64,000 bases of DNA, taken from contig NZ_NUZU01000028.1 in assembly GCF_002567005.1 (NCBI RefSeq), positions 1-64,000 on the forward strand, in the 5' to 3' direction. Numbering within the stretch: position 1 is the stretch's first letter; every line of letters begins with the position of its first letter. Under the pieces are notes generated by a model. That model ran no database searches. It had not been told where the DNA came from and saw only the letters and a program-made list of their open reading frames with translations. Position numbers and translations under genes: made by a program. Source of the DNA: Bacillus sp. AFS073361 (lineage in GTDB: Bacteria > Bacillota > Bacilli > Bacillales > Cytobacillaceae). Shown piece after piece: positions 8,137 through 17,111 of this stretch.

Positions 8137-9327
8137 TCATGCGGGTTTTGTTTGTTTTTGGTCCAAGTGATGGCTTAGAAAAGTTAAGAGACTTGCAAGT
8201 ATTGCAATCAATCCGCCGACCCATGTCACACTCATCAAATTGCCTTGATGGTAAACCATTCCGCCTGCTGCGGACCCCAGGGCAATACCGATATTGCTAG
8301 CGACTGGCATTAGTGAAGCAGCGAGTCCTGTCGCTTTTGGTTGATAAATACCTGCAAGGTCAATCAAATAAAGCTGGGTAGATGTTGTTAAAAGGATGGC
8401 CATTAACGACATCAAGCCAATGTTAATCAATCCATAGAATAAATTATTTGTAGTCCAATATAAGCTGATTAGAACAATTGCTTGCAAAAGGAAAACAATG
8501 CGAAGACGCCCGATCGCATTGTTGCTAGCAATTTTTCCAGCGAGTATGTTGCTGAAAATCGAAATAAATCCGTAGCCAAATAATATCAAACTGATTGAAT
8601 TACTCGGTGCTTCCATTCCATTCAGGATCGGAACAAGATACGTATAAACGGCATACGTCGCTCCAAATCCTAAAGATGGAATGAAAAACGCCATTAAGAT
8701 TCGAGGGTGTGTCAACAAAGAAAATTGATCACGCATTGAACTGCGAAATTGACTGAGCTTATTAGGCAAAACGAAGAAAGATGCCAAAAACGCAATTCCA
8801 CCAAGAAAAGTCGTTAACAGGAAAGTTGCATTCCAGTTGTACCATTCAGCGATCGCAGTGCCAATTGGTACTCCAATCACGTTTGCAAGAGTAAAACCAC
8901 CGAAAACAAATGATATAGCAAGTCCTCGTTTGGCGCTTGGAATGGCTTCACTGGCAACAATCATGGCAAGGGAGATTAAAACACCTGTTACAATCGCCGT
9001 CATCATCCGAAGTACAAGAAGCATGATGTAGCTCGTCGAAAACACACACAAAGCATTCAGGATGATGAACGAGCCTATTAAAAACAACATCCATTTACGC
9101 TTAGGAAAATGACTTGTTGCGCTCATCACGAGCGGTGTAGCAATGGCAAATGTAATGGCAAAAGCAGAAACGAGTGTTCCTGCTTTTTCATTCGCTATAT
9201 GAAGACCTGAGGAAATATCGGTTAAGATCCCGACGATAACAAATTCGCTTGTCCCAAGAACAAATGTTAATAAAGAAAGTGTAAAGATGAGCAACCAATG
9301 TCGCTTGGATAATTCAGTAGAGTTCAT
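8137..9327 (-). CDS. MFS transporter, AraJ/YdhP-type exporter
   Basis: A 396-residue, 12-helix major facilitator of the drug/sugar exporter branch. It begins MNSTELSKRHWLLIFTLSLL, with GTSEFVIVGIL in helix 1, FPKRKWMLF in the loop 2-3 position and LASEAIPSAKRG-like sequence in helix 5. An in-frame extension upstream to 9378 is possible, but ATG 9327 is preferred because AAAAGAGG lies 6 nt before it. Likely an efflux pump; the substrate cannot be read from sequence. It is divergent from the hexosaminidase gene. Confidence 0.8.
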   Translation of the reverse strand: MNSTELSKRHWLLIFTLSLLTFVLGTSEFVIVGILTDISSGLHIANEKAGTLVSAFAITFAIATPLVMSATSHFPKRKWMLFLIGSFIILNALCVFSTSYIMLLVLRMMTAIVTGVLISLAMIVASEAIPSAKRGLAISFVFGGFTLANVIGVPIGTAIAEWYNWNATFLLTTFLGGIAFLASFFVLPNKLSQFRSSMRDQFSLLTHPRILMAFFIPSLGFGATYAVYTYLVPILNGMEAPSNSISLILFGYGFISIFSNILAGKIASNNAIGRLRIVFLLQAIVLISLYWTTNNLFYGLINIGLMSLMAILLTTSTQLYLIDLAGIYQPKATGLAASLMPVASNIGIALGSAAGGMVYHQGNLMSVTWVGGLIAILASLLTFLSHHLDQKQTKPA

Positions 9328-9653
9328 AAATACCTCTTTTCTTTGATGAATGTATATGTGAAACATGGCAGTAAACAATTAAAACATCATACCATAAAAC
9401 ATTTTTACTAGGATAGTCCATACTTTTTACCAGCCATTAAAAAGGGAGTTAGATTCCTTCATTCACTGGCATTCTATATCATAAAAACATGGTTTCTGGA
9501 TTCATTAAAAAGCTGTAATATACAGAGGTATGAATCATATTTGTATGTTACAGCAAGTTTTTAACGCTCCATTTAGGTATAATGGATAAACAAGACATTG
9601 CGTAAAACTTGCAATATATAAATGGTGAGTTTGCCAAAGAAAGGGATTCTATT
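9328..9653. other. Intergenic region between divergent MFS and hexosaminidase genes
   Basis: A 326-bp spacer. TATAAT at 9578-9583 could serve the hexosaminidase, but I see no good -35 box at standard spacing. A TTGC...GCAA inverted repeat lies at about 9598-9614. No gene, RNA or strong hairpin was found. Confidence 0.4.
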
Positions 9654-11399
9654 ATGTCAAAACGTAAAAAGTCCATCTTGAAACCACTTATTTTGTCCAC
9701 CCTATCGCTCTTTATTATTCTAGTTGTAGTTTTTTATGTTATGGATAAGGACAGGGAAGGGAAGCAGAACCCAACGGAGAACTCTCAACCAGTCGTTGAA
9801 CCTTCACCCAATACTCCACCAGAATTAGGTGAAAATAATAATCAGAAGCTGCATGACTATATTAATGACCTTTTTTCCTTCGCGAAGGAAGGAAAAGTGG
9901 TCGGTATCCCTTTCGTTTCGGGGAAGGCTAAGAAGCAGGAAGTACAAAATAAATGGGGAGAACCCGACCAAACAACAGACACTGAAAGTGGTAGATACGA
10001 AGAATATAAAAATCGAAATATCGTTATAGGATACACAGGTGAGATTGTCTCGGATATCCGATCATATGATCCTGAATTACAAAAAATCCGGCAAAATGAC
10101 ATCAAGAAGGCAGGCGGCGAACCTGATCAGATTCGCTACTATAAAGATGAAACACAAGACCAAATTATTCTTGTTTATCAGGTTACCCCTTTAACAGAGT
10201 TAAAGTGGATCTTACCAAAACCAACCGATCAGGAGCCAAATCCAAAAGTGGACCATATATCCGTCTTTACACAAGTTAAAAATCAAGCCGAGCAATCTAC
10301 TCCACCGGACCAGCAAAAGACCATAGCTGACTTGAGTTTAGATGAGAAAATTGGGCAATTGATCTTCGCAGGTATAGCTGGCACCACCGTGGATTCCAAT
10401 ACAAAGAGTTTATTAACGAAATACAAGGTGGGCGGGATTATTTTTTACAAAGACAATTTAATCAACCCATCACAAACGGTGCAGCTATTGAATCAAGTGA
10501 AGTCTGAAAATGGCCAGAAGGTGCCGCTTCTCTTGGGAGTGGATCAAGAAGGCGGGCGTGTGACCAGGCTCCCTGGTGGATTGATTAATTTTCCAACCAA
10601 TAAAGAAATTGGGGCCATTAATAATTCTCAGTTTTCCTATCAGGTGGGGACGATGTTAGGGAAGGAGTTAAAGGAATTTGGTTTCAATCTTGATTTTGCT
10701 CCTGTGCTGGACATCAACAGCAATCCAAATAACCCGGTGATAGGGGATCGTTCATACGGGAATAATGCTGAAATTGTGAGTAAGCTTGGTATTCAAACTT
10801 TTAAAGGAATACAATCGCAACACATTATCCCTACCATTAAGCATTTTCCAGGACATGGAGATACGTCTGTTGACTCCCATCTGGAGCTGCCCATTGTCAA
10901 TAAAAGCCTGCAACAGCTAAAAGAGCTCGAATTAATCCCGTTTGAGAAGGCAATCAATAGCGGTGCGGATGTTGTTATGGTGGCCCATATCTTATTGCCA
11001 AAACTGGATGCTGATTTTCCATCATCTATGTCCAAAAATATAATAACAGGGATCTTGAGGCAACAGCTGGACTATAGCGGTGTTGTCATCACGGATGACA
11101 TGACCATGGGGGCGATTATCGACCATTATTCGATTGGCAGAGCCGCAGTCGAATCAGTTAAGGCCGGCAGTGATATTATTTTAGTTGGACATGGTTATAA
11201 CAATGCAGTGGAAGCCATTTCTTCTTTAAAAAGCGCTGTCCAAAAAGGGGAAATTACGGAACAAAGAATAAATGAAAGTGTCAGTAGAATTTTGGAGCTA
11301 AAAAAGAAATATGAAATAAATAATGAGAAAGTGAACAATGCGAATATAGAGGAAGTAAACCAATCCATAAAAAAACTTCTGGATGAGTACTCAAATTAA
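9654..11399 (+). CDS. Membrane-anchored DUF4309 plus glycoside hydrolase family 3 (NagZ-like beta-hexosaminidase)
   Basis: A 581-residue protein from ATG 9654; a TTG 45 nt upstream also opens the frame but is less likely. An N-terminal membrane anchor (about 10-30) and a Pro/Asn-rich linker are followed by a YjgB/DUF4309-like domain (about 65-215; GRYEEYKNRNIVIGY, GGEPDQIRYY, PKPTDQEPNPKVDHISV). The rest is a GH3 domain with LLGVDQEGGRVTRLPG, IGDRSYG, the His-bearing loop KHFPGHGDTSVDSHLELP and the nucleophile region VVITDDMTMGAI. The GH3 type fits exo-removal of N-acetylglucosamine from muropeptides, as with B. subtilis NagZ. It may feed the MurNAc pathway at 59-64 kb. The DUF4309 fusion is unusual; it may be an accessory surface domain. 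Confidence 0.85.
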   Translation: MSKRKKSILKPLILSTLSLFIILVVVFYVMDKDREGKQNPTENSQPVVEPSPNTPPELGENNNQKLHDYINDLFSFAKEGKVVGIPFVSGKAKKQEVQNKWGEPDQTTDTESGRYEEYKNRNIVIGYTGEIVSDIRSYDPELQKIRQNDIKKAGGEPDQIRYYKDETQDQIILVYQVTPLTELKWILPKPTDQEPNPKVDHISVFTQVKNQAEQSTPPDQQKTIADLSLDEKIGQLIFAGIAGTTVDSNTKSLLTKYKVGGIIFYKDNLINPSQTVQLLNQVKSENGQKVPLLLGVDQEGGRVTRLPGGLINFPTNKEIGAINNSQFSYQVGTMLGKELKEFGFNLDFAPVLDINSNPNNPVIGDRSYGNNAEIVSKLGIQTFKGIQSQHIIPTIKHFPGHGDTSVDSHLELPIVNKSLQQLKELELIPFEKAINSGADVVMVAHILLPKLDADFPSSMSKNIITGILRQQLDYSGVVITDDMTMGAIIDHYSIGRAAVESVKAGSDIILVGHGYNNAVEAISSLKSAVQKGEITEQRINESVSRILELKKKYEINNEKVNNANIEEVNQSIKKLLDEYSN

Positions 11400-11413
11400 T
11401 CTTTCAACCAGGC

Positions 11414-11454
11414 AAAAAACACCGTTTGGACTATAGACCCAACGGTGTTTTTTT
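11414..11454. terminator. Bidirectional terminator between hexosaminidase and symporter genes
   Basis: AAAACACCGTT pairs with AACGGTGTTTT, flanked by A and T runs on both sides. It serves the converging genes ending at 11399 and 11461. Confidence 0.85.
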
Positions 11455-11460
11455 ATTTGG

Positions 11461-12963
11461 TTATGCACCTTTTCGATGATTTATTTGGACAAACTTTGAT
11501 CGATTAAACAAAAACTCTTTTATCGAATTGGTTTGATGCTTTGCTTTAGCGGCAAAGAATGGATTCAAAATAACAATCGTTAGTAAGTTTGCTGATAATC
11601 CCCAAAATCCTTCATAAATTCCATGTGCGCTGTTTGTTGCGTAAACGGTAAAAGTTGTGGCCAATCCGACGAGCAATCCAATCGTTGTAGCTTCTCTCGT
11701 TTGATTTTTCCAGAATAAGCTCACAACAATGGCTGGGAAAATTTGCACCATTCCGGACACCCCTAAAAGCTGTAATGATACGAGGGCAGTAGGGAATAAC
11801 AGGCCGAATAATAAAGCAAGACCAATGACAACGAATACCATCGAACGTGTGACAAGTGTTAATTTAGCACCCTTTACGTTTGGATTAATTAAATCACGGT
11901 AGATGTTGTTGGCAAATAAGTTGGACGCACCGATGGCCATAATCGAGCAAGGGATTAACGATGCTAAGGCGATCGTTGAATAGGCCAGCCCTTGTCCGAT
12001 CCCGCCGTATGAAACTTGAATCAGATTTAAAAAGGCAAAGCGCGGATCGCTTCCCGCAGGCAAGACATGGTAAGCGACAAAGCCTAGAAAAATGACCAAG
12101 ATTAAGACTACATTGTATAAAGGCAGGAACATCGCATTTTTTCGAACAGCATCCGCACTTTTTGCGGTAAATACGCCAGTTGCTCCGTGAGCCCACATAA
12201 ATAAGGCCAAGGCTGAAACAAGTGAGGCGGTGATGAACCATGGGATTCCTTTTGGACCGGAAGTTGGAATCGTCAGCAGCTGCGGCGATTCTTTTACAAG
12301 GGTATCAATCATTGGACTCCAGCCGCCAAAATGAATAATCGGCAGAGAAACCACAAGGAATAACATAATCGCCCAGACGAGTACATCTTTAATGATGGCT
12401 GTATAGGTCGGTCCTTTGATTCCGCTAAAGAACGTAAACAGGGCAACAAGCAGGAAGGATGTAATCACGACTACTTTAACATTGATGAAGCCCGTTCCAG
12501 CCACTTGAAGCGTATCTTGGATCCCGGCTAACTGCAAATCAATATACGGGATGAGCATCAATACGCCGGTAATAGCGATGATCGAAGAGAGGAGCTTACT
12601 GTCAAAACGCTCTCGCGCATAATCCGCTAGTGTGGTCAGCTTGAATTTATTTGCTACCTTCCATAGTTTAGGAAGATAGAAATAGGAAACAAAGTAAGCG
12701 ATGATACAATAAGGAATCGCAAAGAAGGCAAGACTTCCTCCAGAATAAGCTGTACTAGTCAGGCCTAAAAAGGTATAAGCCGTATATAAATCTGCGCCGA
12801 CTAAAAACCAAACCAGCAATCCTCCAAAGCGCCTGCCGCCAACCGACCATTCCTCTACTGAGCTTCGCGACGATTTATTACGTCCTGCTATAAATCCAAT
12901 TAGAACAACGGTTAAGACAATGAATGCGGTGATTAACAAAGCTGTCAAATTTCCTTGTTGCAT
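11461..12963 (-). CDS. yhjB: Sodium:solute symporter family permease (YhjB-like)
   Basis: A 500-residue permease of the SSS family with about 13 helices. It starts with LTALLITAFIVLTVVLIGF, then SVEEWSVGGRRFGGLLVWFLVGADLYTAYTFLG, the first-repeat signature of the family. SLIPCSIMAIGASNLFANNIYRD is the typical eighth-helix region. The gene overlaps the stop codon of the small DUF3311 gene by 1 nt, the same pairing as yhjC-yhjB in B. subtilis. Na+-coupled uptake of a small organic acid or similar solute is likely; the substrate is unknown. Confidence 0.85.
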   Translation of the reverse strand: MQQGNLTALLITAFIVLTVVLIGFIAGRNKSSRSSVEEWSVGGRRFGGLLVWFLVGADLYTAYTFLGLTSTAYSGGSLAFFAIPYCIIAYFVSYFYLPKLWKVANKFKLTTLADYARERFDSKLLSSIIAITGVLMLIPYIDLQLAGIQDTLQVAGTGFINVKVVVITSFLLVALFTFFSGIKGPTYTAIIKDVLVWAIMLFLVVSLPIIHFGGWSPMIDTLVKESPQLLTIPTSGPKGIPWFITASLVSALALFMWAHGATGVFTAKSADAVRKNAMFLPLYNVVLILVIFLGFVAYHVLPAGSDPRFAFLNLIQVSYGGIGQGLAYSTIALASLIPCSIMAIGASNLFANNIYRDLINPNVKGAKLTLVTRSMVFVVIGLALLFGLLFPTALVSLQLLGVSGMVQIFPAIVVSLFWKNQTREATTIGLLVGLATTFTVYATNSAHGIYEGFWGLSANLLTIVILNPFFAAKAKHQTNSIKEFLFNRSKFVQINHRKGA

Positions 12964-13166
12964 TAGTCAAGACTCCCTTCTGATTTATCAAGTTGATAGA
13001 TCCCTAAAGTGCATAAGGGTGTTAAGACGATCCATAAAAATAACCAAAATTGAAGAAAAGGCAGTCCTAAAATAATGGGATCGATTCGATTGGCCAAAGG
13101 CAGTACCACTAATTGCGAAAGTAACGGAAGTATAATTAGTAATGATTTCATGAATTTTTTGCCCAT
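12963..13166 (-). CDS. yhjC: DUF3311 small membrane protein (YhjC-like), partner of the symporter
   Basis: A 67-residue protein with two hydrophobic helices (LLIILPLLSQLVVLPLANR, then FLQFWLFLWIVLTPLCTLGIYQLD). ATG 13166 is chosen because AGGAGG lies 8 nt before it; the open frame extends further up without a good site. The conserved two-gene arrangement suggests a small subunit needed for assembly or activity of the SSS permease, as in other small-protein/SSS pairs. Confidence 0.8.
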   Translation of the reverse strand: MGKKFMKSLLIILPLLSQLVVLPLANRIDPIILGLPFLQFWLFLWIVLTPLCTLGIYQLDKSEGSLD

Positions 13167-13196
13167 GTAGAAACCTCCTGTTTGATCATAGGTGAG

Positions 13197-13218
13197 CAAT
13201 ATTAAAATAGTAATATTG
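13197..13218. promoter_or_regulatory. Inverted repeat upstream of the DUF3311-symporter pair
   Basis: CAATATTA and TAATATTG form a perfect 8-bp inverted repeat with a 6-nt spacer (AAATAG), 31 bp before the start codon. It fits a repressor operator or a leader hairpin. Which regulator uses it is unknown. Confidence 0.4.
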
Positions 13219-13360
13219 TCATACCAATAATATTGTTGAATAATTTTTTATGTTCGTAATCGTATCAAATCTGGTAAGAGATTACAAGTTAATTTTTTAA
13301 CAATTTACAAAATTCTAATTAACAAACTATTATTTTAATGAATGGCTCTTGTAAAACTGG

Positions 13361-13491
13361 CCGTTGATTTCCACTCCAGGCGCTTCGCTTTCCGCGGGCG
13401 GCCCGGGGAGCCTCCTCGGCGCTAAGCGCCTGTGGGGTCTCCCCTGCCCCGTCCTCCCGCAGGAGTCTTCGCGCCTTCCGTTCCAATCAAC
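13361..13491 (-). repeat. GC-rich dispersed repeat, copy 2
   Basis: A 131-bp GC-rich block matching the element at 539-666 in reverse orientation, with the same end sequences. It also holds GGCGCTTAGCGCC-type and CTCCCGCAGGAG-type hairpins. The adjacent 13219-13360 AT-rich stretch shows nothing else. Confidence 0.75.
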
Positions 13492-13532
13492 TTTGCTATT
13501 AAAATTAATATTATCGATTAACATAGCCAATA

Positions 13533-13584
13533 AAAAAGCTTAATGGAAATGTTGTTAGGCTAACGACATTTCCATTAAGCTTTT
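13533..13584. terminator. Long bidirectional hairpin terminator
   Basis: Arms of about 25 nt (AAAAAGCTTAATGGAAATGT with ACATTTCCATTAAGCTTTT, extended by TTGTTAG/CTAACGA) form an almost perfect hairpin just beyond the stop codon of the reverse-strand MFS gene. Confidence 0.85.
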
Positions 13585-13589
13585 CCTAT

Positions 13590-14741
13590 TTATGTTTTTG
13601 TCCGATGAGCGGCCCAGATGATTAGTGCAATAACGATCATAATGCCCCCTGTCACACAAACTCCTTGCCATTTCCACCAGCTCCATGCATAGCCGCTAAG
13701 TGTTGAACCAAGCGAACCGCCGAGAAAATAACTAACCATGTACACGGTATTTAACCGACTCCGTGCCTCTGGGATTAAACTGTAGATTCTGGTTTGATTG
13801 GAGACTTGGGCACCCTGGACACCTAAATCTAACAGAACCACTCCGACAAATAATGCCCATAAGGAGGTTCCCAAAAAACCGAAGAATAGATAGGAGAATA
13901 GGCAAATCCCAATTAACAGGCCTACCATTGTTTTGGCATTGAATCGGTCTGCCAAACGGCCGACGATTGGTGCACCCATTACGCCTACTATTCCTATTAA
14001 GCCAAATAATCCTGCGACTTCACTGCCATAATGATAGGGCTCCCCTTCAAGAAAAAACGAGAGGGATGTCCAAAATATGCTAAAACTGCCGAACAGCATT
14101 GCACCGATTAATGAGGCTTCTCTTAAAACCGGCTGGGTCACAATTAAATGCCCAATGGATTTATAAAGTCCGGCAAAGGATAAACGCGATTCTGGATAGC
14201 TCTTGGGAAGAAATGTCTGCAATATGATTGCTAAAGCCAACATCATTGCCGCAGCGATCCAGTACATGGTGCGCCAGCCAAGGCTTCCTCCGATCAGTCC
14301 TGAGACGGTTCTTGCTAATAGAATCCCGATGAATAACCCACCCATGATATTGCCTATTACTTTTCCTCTTTCCACGGGGGCGGCCAATTGTGCTGCAAGG
14401 GGAAGGATGATTTGTGGTACCACCGTGGTCACTCCCACTGCAAAACTCGCAAGGTTTATCCAGAGAAGGTTTTGCGCAGTGGCAATCCCTATAAGGGAAA
14501 GCGTAACGGCAATCAATAAACTGGCAATCAACAGCCGGCGTTCCTTCATATCTCCCATTGGGACGAATATAAACATCCCAACAGCATATCCAATCTGTGT
14601 AAACATGGCGATGTTTGAGATTTGGTGGGCAGTCGCATGAAAGCTTCGCCCCATGTCGGCAAGGAGCGGTTGATTATAATAAAGATTTGCTACCGCCATC
14701 CCACAGGCAAGCGACATTAATAAAATTAACTTTTTAGACAT
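13590..14741 (-). CDS. MFS transporter, YnfM/DHA-type exporter
   Basis: A 383-residue, 12-helix major facilitator. It begins MSKKLILLMSLACGMAVANLYYNQPLLADM, a helix-1 pattern common in putative arabinose/drug exporters, with FVPMGDMKERRLL in loop 2-3 and PEARSRLNTVYM near helix 10. The frame extends to 14909, but that part lacks membrane-protein character. ATG 14741 is the homology-guided start; a TTG about 45 nt earlier behind AAGGGGGAA is an alternative. Substrate unknown. Confidence 0.75.
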   Translation of the reverse strand: MSKKLILLMSLACGMAVANLYYNQPLLADMGRSFHATAHQISNIAMFTQIGYAVGMFIFVPMGDMKERRLLIASLLIAVTLSLIGIATAQNLLWINLASFAVGVTTVVPQIILPLAAQLAAPVERGKVIGNIMGGLFIGILLARTVSGLIGGSLGWRTMYWIAAAMMLALAIILQTFLPKSYPESRLSFAGLYKSIGHLIVTQPVLREASLIGAMLFGSFSIFWTSLSFFLEGEPYHYGSEVAGLFGLIGIVGVMGAPIVGRLADRFNAKTMVGLLIGICLFSYLFFGFLGTSLWALFVGVVLLDLGVQGAQVSNQTRIYSLIPEARSRLNTVYMVSYFLGGSLGSTLSGYAWSWWKWQGVCVTGGIMIVIALIIWAAHRTKT

Positions 14742-14952
14742 GGAGGAATGCTCCGTCCTCGCGCTGTCATCAGTCGTTGTGATCAATCTATATTCCCCCT
14801 TTAATAACACCCGGAGTTTAATTGATTCTACAAAAGGAAAGAAAAACCTTCCAAAATATAGGGAATGGTCCTCCAAAATATTTACTTTCAAACATTGCCA
14901 TACTATCATTTAAATGCAAAACGAATTCTTCTTCATGACAGGAGTAGTGGAA

Positions 14953-15243
14953 ATGTTGATAGCTGATTTTATAATTGATTTGATTGGCGCTCTAATAGAG
15001 GCAATGATTCCTACTCCAAAGTCAAAGCTTGAAAAAAATATCAATGAATTAAAGGAAGAAGAATGGTTTGCCGATTTGGATAAAGATGTTCGCTATAATT
15101 ACATCATTTGGCACAACAACAAAGTAAAACGTTTTTTGAAAAAGCCTGAAAATGTTAAGATTCTTAAAAGTAGTGAATGGGAGAGGGAAAAATTTATTCA
15201 GTTGGTGATTAAGGAGCATAAACGATTTGTGGGGATACACTAG
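14953..15243 (+). CDS. Hypothetical protein with N-terminal hydrophobic segment
   Basis: A 96-residue protein that I do not recognise. ATG 14953 is preferred because AGGAG lies 8 nt upstream. A short hydrophobic stretch (MLIADFIIDLIGALIEAMI) is followed by a charged, probably helical region rich in Lys, Glu, Trp and Asn (LKEEEWFADLDKDVRYNYIIWHNNKVKRF). It may sit at the membrane. It is divergent from the MFS gene and followed by a dispersed repeat. Confidence 0.55.
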   Translation: MLIADFIIDLIGALIEAMIPTPKSKLEKNINELKEEEWFADLDKDVRYNYIIWHNNKVKRFLKKPENVKILKSSEWEREKFIQLVIKEHKRFVGIH

Positions 15244-15259
15244 GTTCAATCCGCAAGAG

Positions 15260-15496
15260 GACCCGCTTTTATCGGTTGGGGGATCATGTTAAGCACCCGA
15301 TCAGATAAATAGACGGAAAAATTCCGCTTAATTTGTAATTAGCATTAAAAATAGCTTCAATAGACGGAGAAATTCCGCTTATTTACTCGAAAAACTTGAA
15401 AATGGGGGATTTTGCACTGCATAGTCGGAAAAACTTCCCTTATTTACCCCGAAACGAGCCCCATTTTGCATTTAACCGGAAAATCTCCGCTTATGT
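15260..15496 (+). repeat. Palindromic dispersed repeat, copy A
   Basis: About 235 bp that align, by eye, with the reverse complement of 24703-24942 over their full length. It holds four short imperfect palindromes of the type GACGGAAAAATTCCGC at about 15312, 15362, 15423 and 15474, spaced 50-60 bp. A shared lead-in (ATCGGTTGGGGGATCA) precedes the first. The stretch has no coding character. Confidence 0.75.
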
Positions 15497-15505
15497 TACT
15501 TACAC

Positions 15506-15548
15506 AAAAACCTTCCTGATCAATTACACAATCAGGAAGGTTTTTTAT
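15506..15548. terminator. Bidirectional terminator before the BCCT gene end
   Basis: AAAAACCTTCCTGAT pairs with ATCAGGAAGGTTTTTT around a 10-nt loop. It serves the reverse-strand transporter ending at 15556. Confidence 0.85.
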
Positions 15549-15555
15549 TAAAAAA

Positions 15556-17079
15556 TTAATAGTGTTGCGTGCTTCGTTTATTGCCTCTTTGTAATTCAAC
15601 TTCCTTTTTTAGGCCTGTTAGCAATGAGTAGCACATGGCGAGCATGATAATGGCAAATGGGAGTGCAGCGGCGATGGAAGCGGTCTGCAATACCTCCAAG
15701 CCACCGGCAATCAGCAAGACAGCGGATAAAGCAGACTGGATGATCCCCCATGTCATTTTTATTTTGTTTGATGGATTTAGCGTTCCGCCTTCACTTAGCA
15801 TCCCTAAGACAAAGGTCGCAGTGTCAGCAACAGTAATATAATAAATAGCGATCACGGCGAAACCTAAAATACTTAATAGGGAGCTTAATGGAAGGTGGTC
15901 GAAGAATATAAATATAGACAAGTTTATATTGTCGGCGATATGTTTTGCCAAATCACGGTTTCCGGGATCCTGAACAATGTCCAGTGCTGAACCTCCAAAC
16001 ACGGACATCCAAAGACAGGTTCCAAGTGTGGGAACGATCAAAACCCCAACCACAAACTCCTTTATTGTCCGTCCTCTTGAAACCCGGGCAATGAACATGC
16101 CGACGAATGGTGCCCAGGCAATCCACCAAGCCCAGTAAAACAGAGTCCAGGAAGCAATCCATTTCTCCCCTTTTCCAAAAGGACTTATCCGTAAACTCAT
16201 ATGTAAAAAGTCACTTAGATACAGTCCTGTTGTATTGAAAAACACTTTAATAACCGTTAACGCCGGACCGACAATCATAATCAGTACAAGAATCGCCACT
16301 GAAAAGATGATGGCTGCGTTGGATAAATACTTTATTCCTTTTTCCAAGCCTGTATTAAGGGAAATAATAAAAAGGATTGTTGCGACCACAATGACAATCA
16401 GCTGAATCAATAACGTATTAGGAATTCCGAATATGTCATGCATACCTGCAGTGACCTGCATAGCCCCAAGCCCCAAAGAGGTGGCAATCCCGAAGACTGT
16501 GGCAAAAATGGACAGAATATCAATCGTTTTGCCTATCGGTCCATAAATCCTGTCGCCCAAAATGGGATGGAACGCGGAACTGATCGCAGCAGGAAGCCGT
16601 TTATTATATTGAAAAAAAGCAAGGGCTAAACCAATAACCGTGTAGATTGCCCATGGGTGCAGGCCCCAATGGAAAAATGTATATTTCATTGCGGTGTTCG
16701 CTGCATCAATGGTATAAGCTTTTCCGTACGGAGGAGCTGTATAATGGGTTACCGGTTCGGCAACACTCCAGTATACAATCCCTACACCCATACCCGCACC
16801 AAACAGCATGGCCAGCCAGGAAGGAGTGGAGAAATCAGGCGTGTCGGTTTTTCTGCCGAGTCGGATATTTCCATATCTTGAGAGCAATAAGTATATCGAA
16901 AAAAAGACGAAGAATAGGGTAGTACCTAGATAAACCCAGCCAAGGTAATCAATGGAGCTATTATAAACGGCGTTGGTGACTTTGGTAAGATTCTCTGTGA
17001 AAAAAACGCCCCAGACAATAAATATGAGGGTCAGTAATAGAGAGATAAGGAATACACTATTTTCTTTAATTTTATCCAT
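15556..17079 (-). CDS. BCCT family betaine/choline/carnitine transporter
   Basis: A 507-residue secondary transporter with 12 helices. The family signatures are clear: AMLFGAGMGVGIVYWSVAEP in helix 3, with the Gly-Met-Gly-x-Gly seen in Na+-coupled betaine transporters, and FYWAWWIAWAPFVGMFIARVSRGRTIKEF in helix 8, with the tryptophans of the substrate cage. Likely Na+-coupled uptake of glycine betaine or a related quaternary amine, either for osmoprotection or as a nutrient. The C-terminal tail is short, so it lacks the long osmosensing tail of BetP. It lies 32 bp after an unknown gene on the same strand and is probably co-transcribed with it. Confidence 0.9.
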   Translation of the reverse strand: MDKIKENSVFLISLLLTLIFIVWGVFFTENLTKVTNAVYNSSIDYLGWVYLGTTLFFVFFSIYLLLSRYGNIRLGRKTDTPDFSTPSWLAMLFGAGMGVGIVYWSVAEPVTHYTAPPYGKAYTIDAANTAMKYTFFHWGLHPWAIYTVIGLALAFFQYNKRLPAAISSAFHPILGDRIYGPIGKTIDILSIFATVFGIATSLGLGAMQVTAGMHDIFGIPNTLLIQLIVIVVATILFIISLNTGLEKGIKYLSNAAIIFSVAILVLIMIVGPALTVIKVFFNTTGLYLSDFLHMSLRISPFGKGEKWIASWTLFYWAWWIAWAPFVGMFIARVSRGRTIKEFVVGVLIVPTLGTCLWMSVFGGSALDIVQDPGNRDLAKHIADNINLSIFIFFDHLPLSSLLSILGFAVIAIYYITVADTATFVLGMLSEGGTLNPSNKIKMTWGIIQSALSAVLLIAGGLEVLQTASIAAALPFAIIMLAMCYSLLTGLKKEVELQRGNKRSTQHY

Positions 17080-17111
17080 GGAAACCTCCTGGTACTGGAA
17101 AAATACTAATG

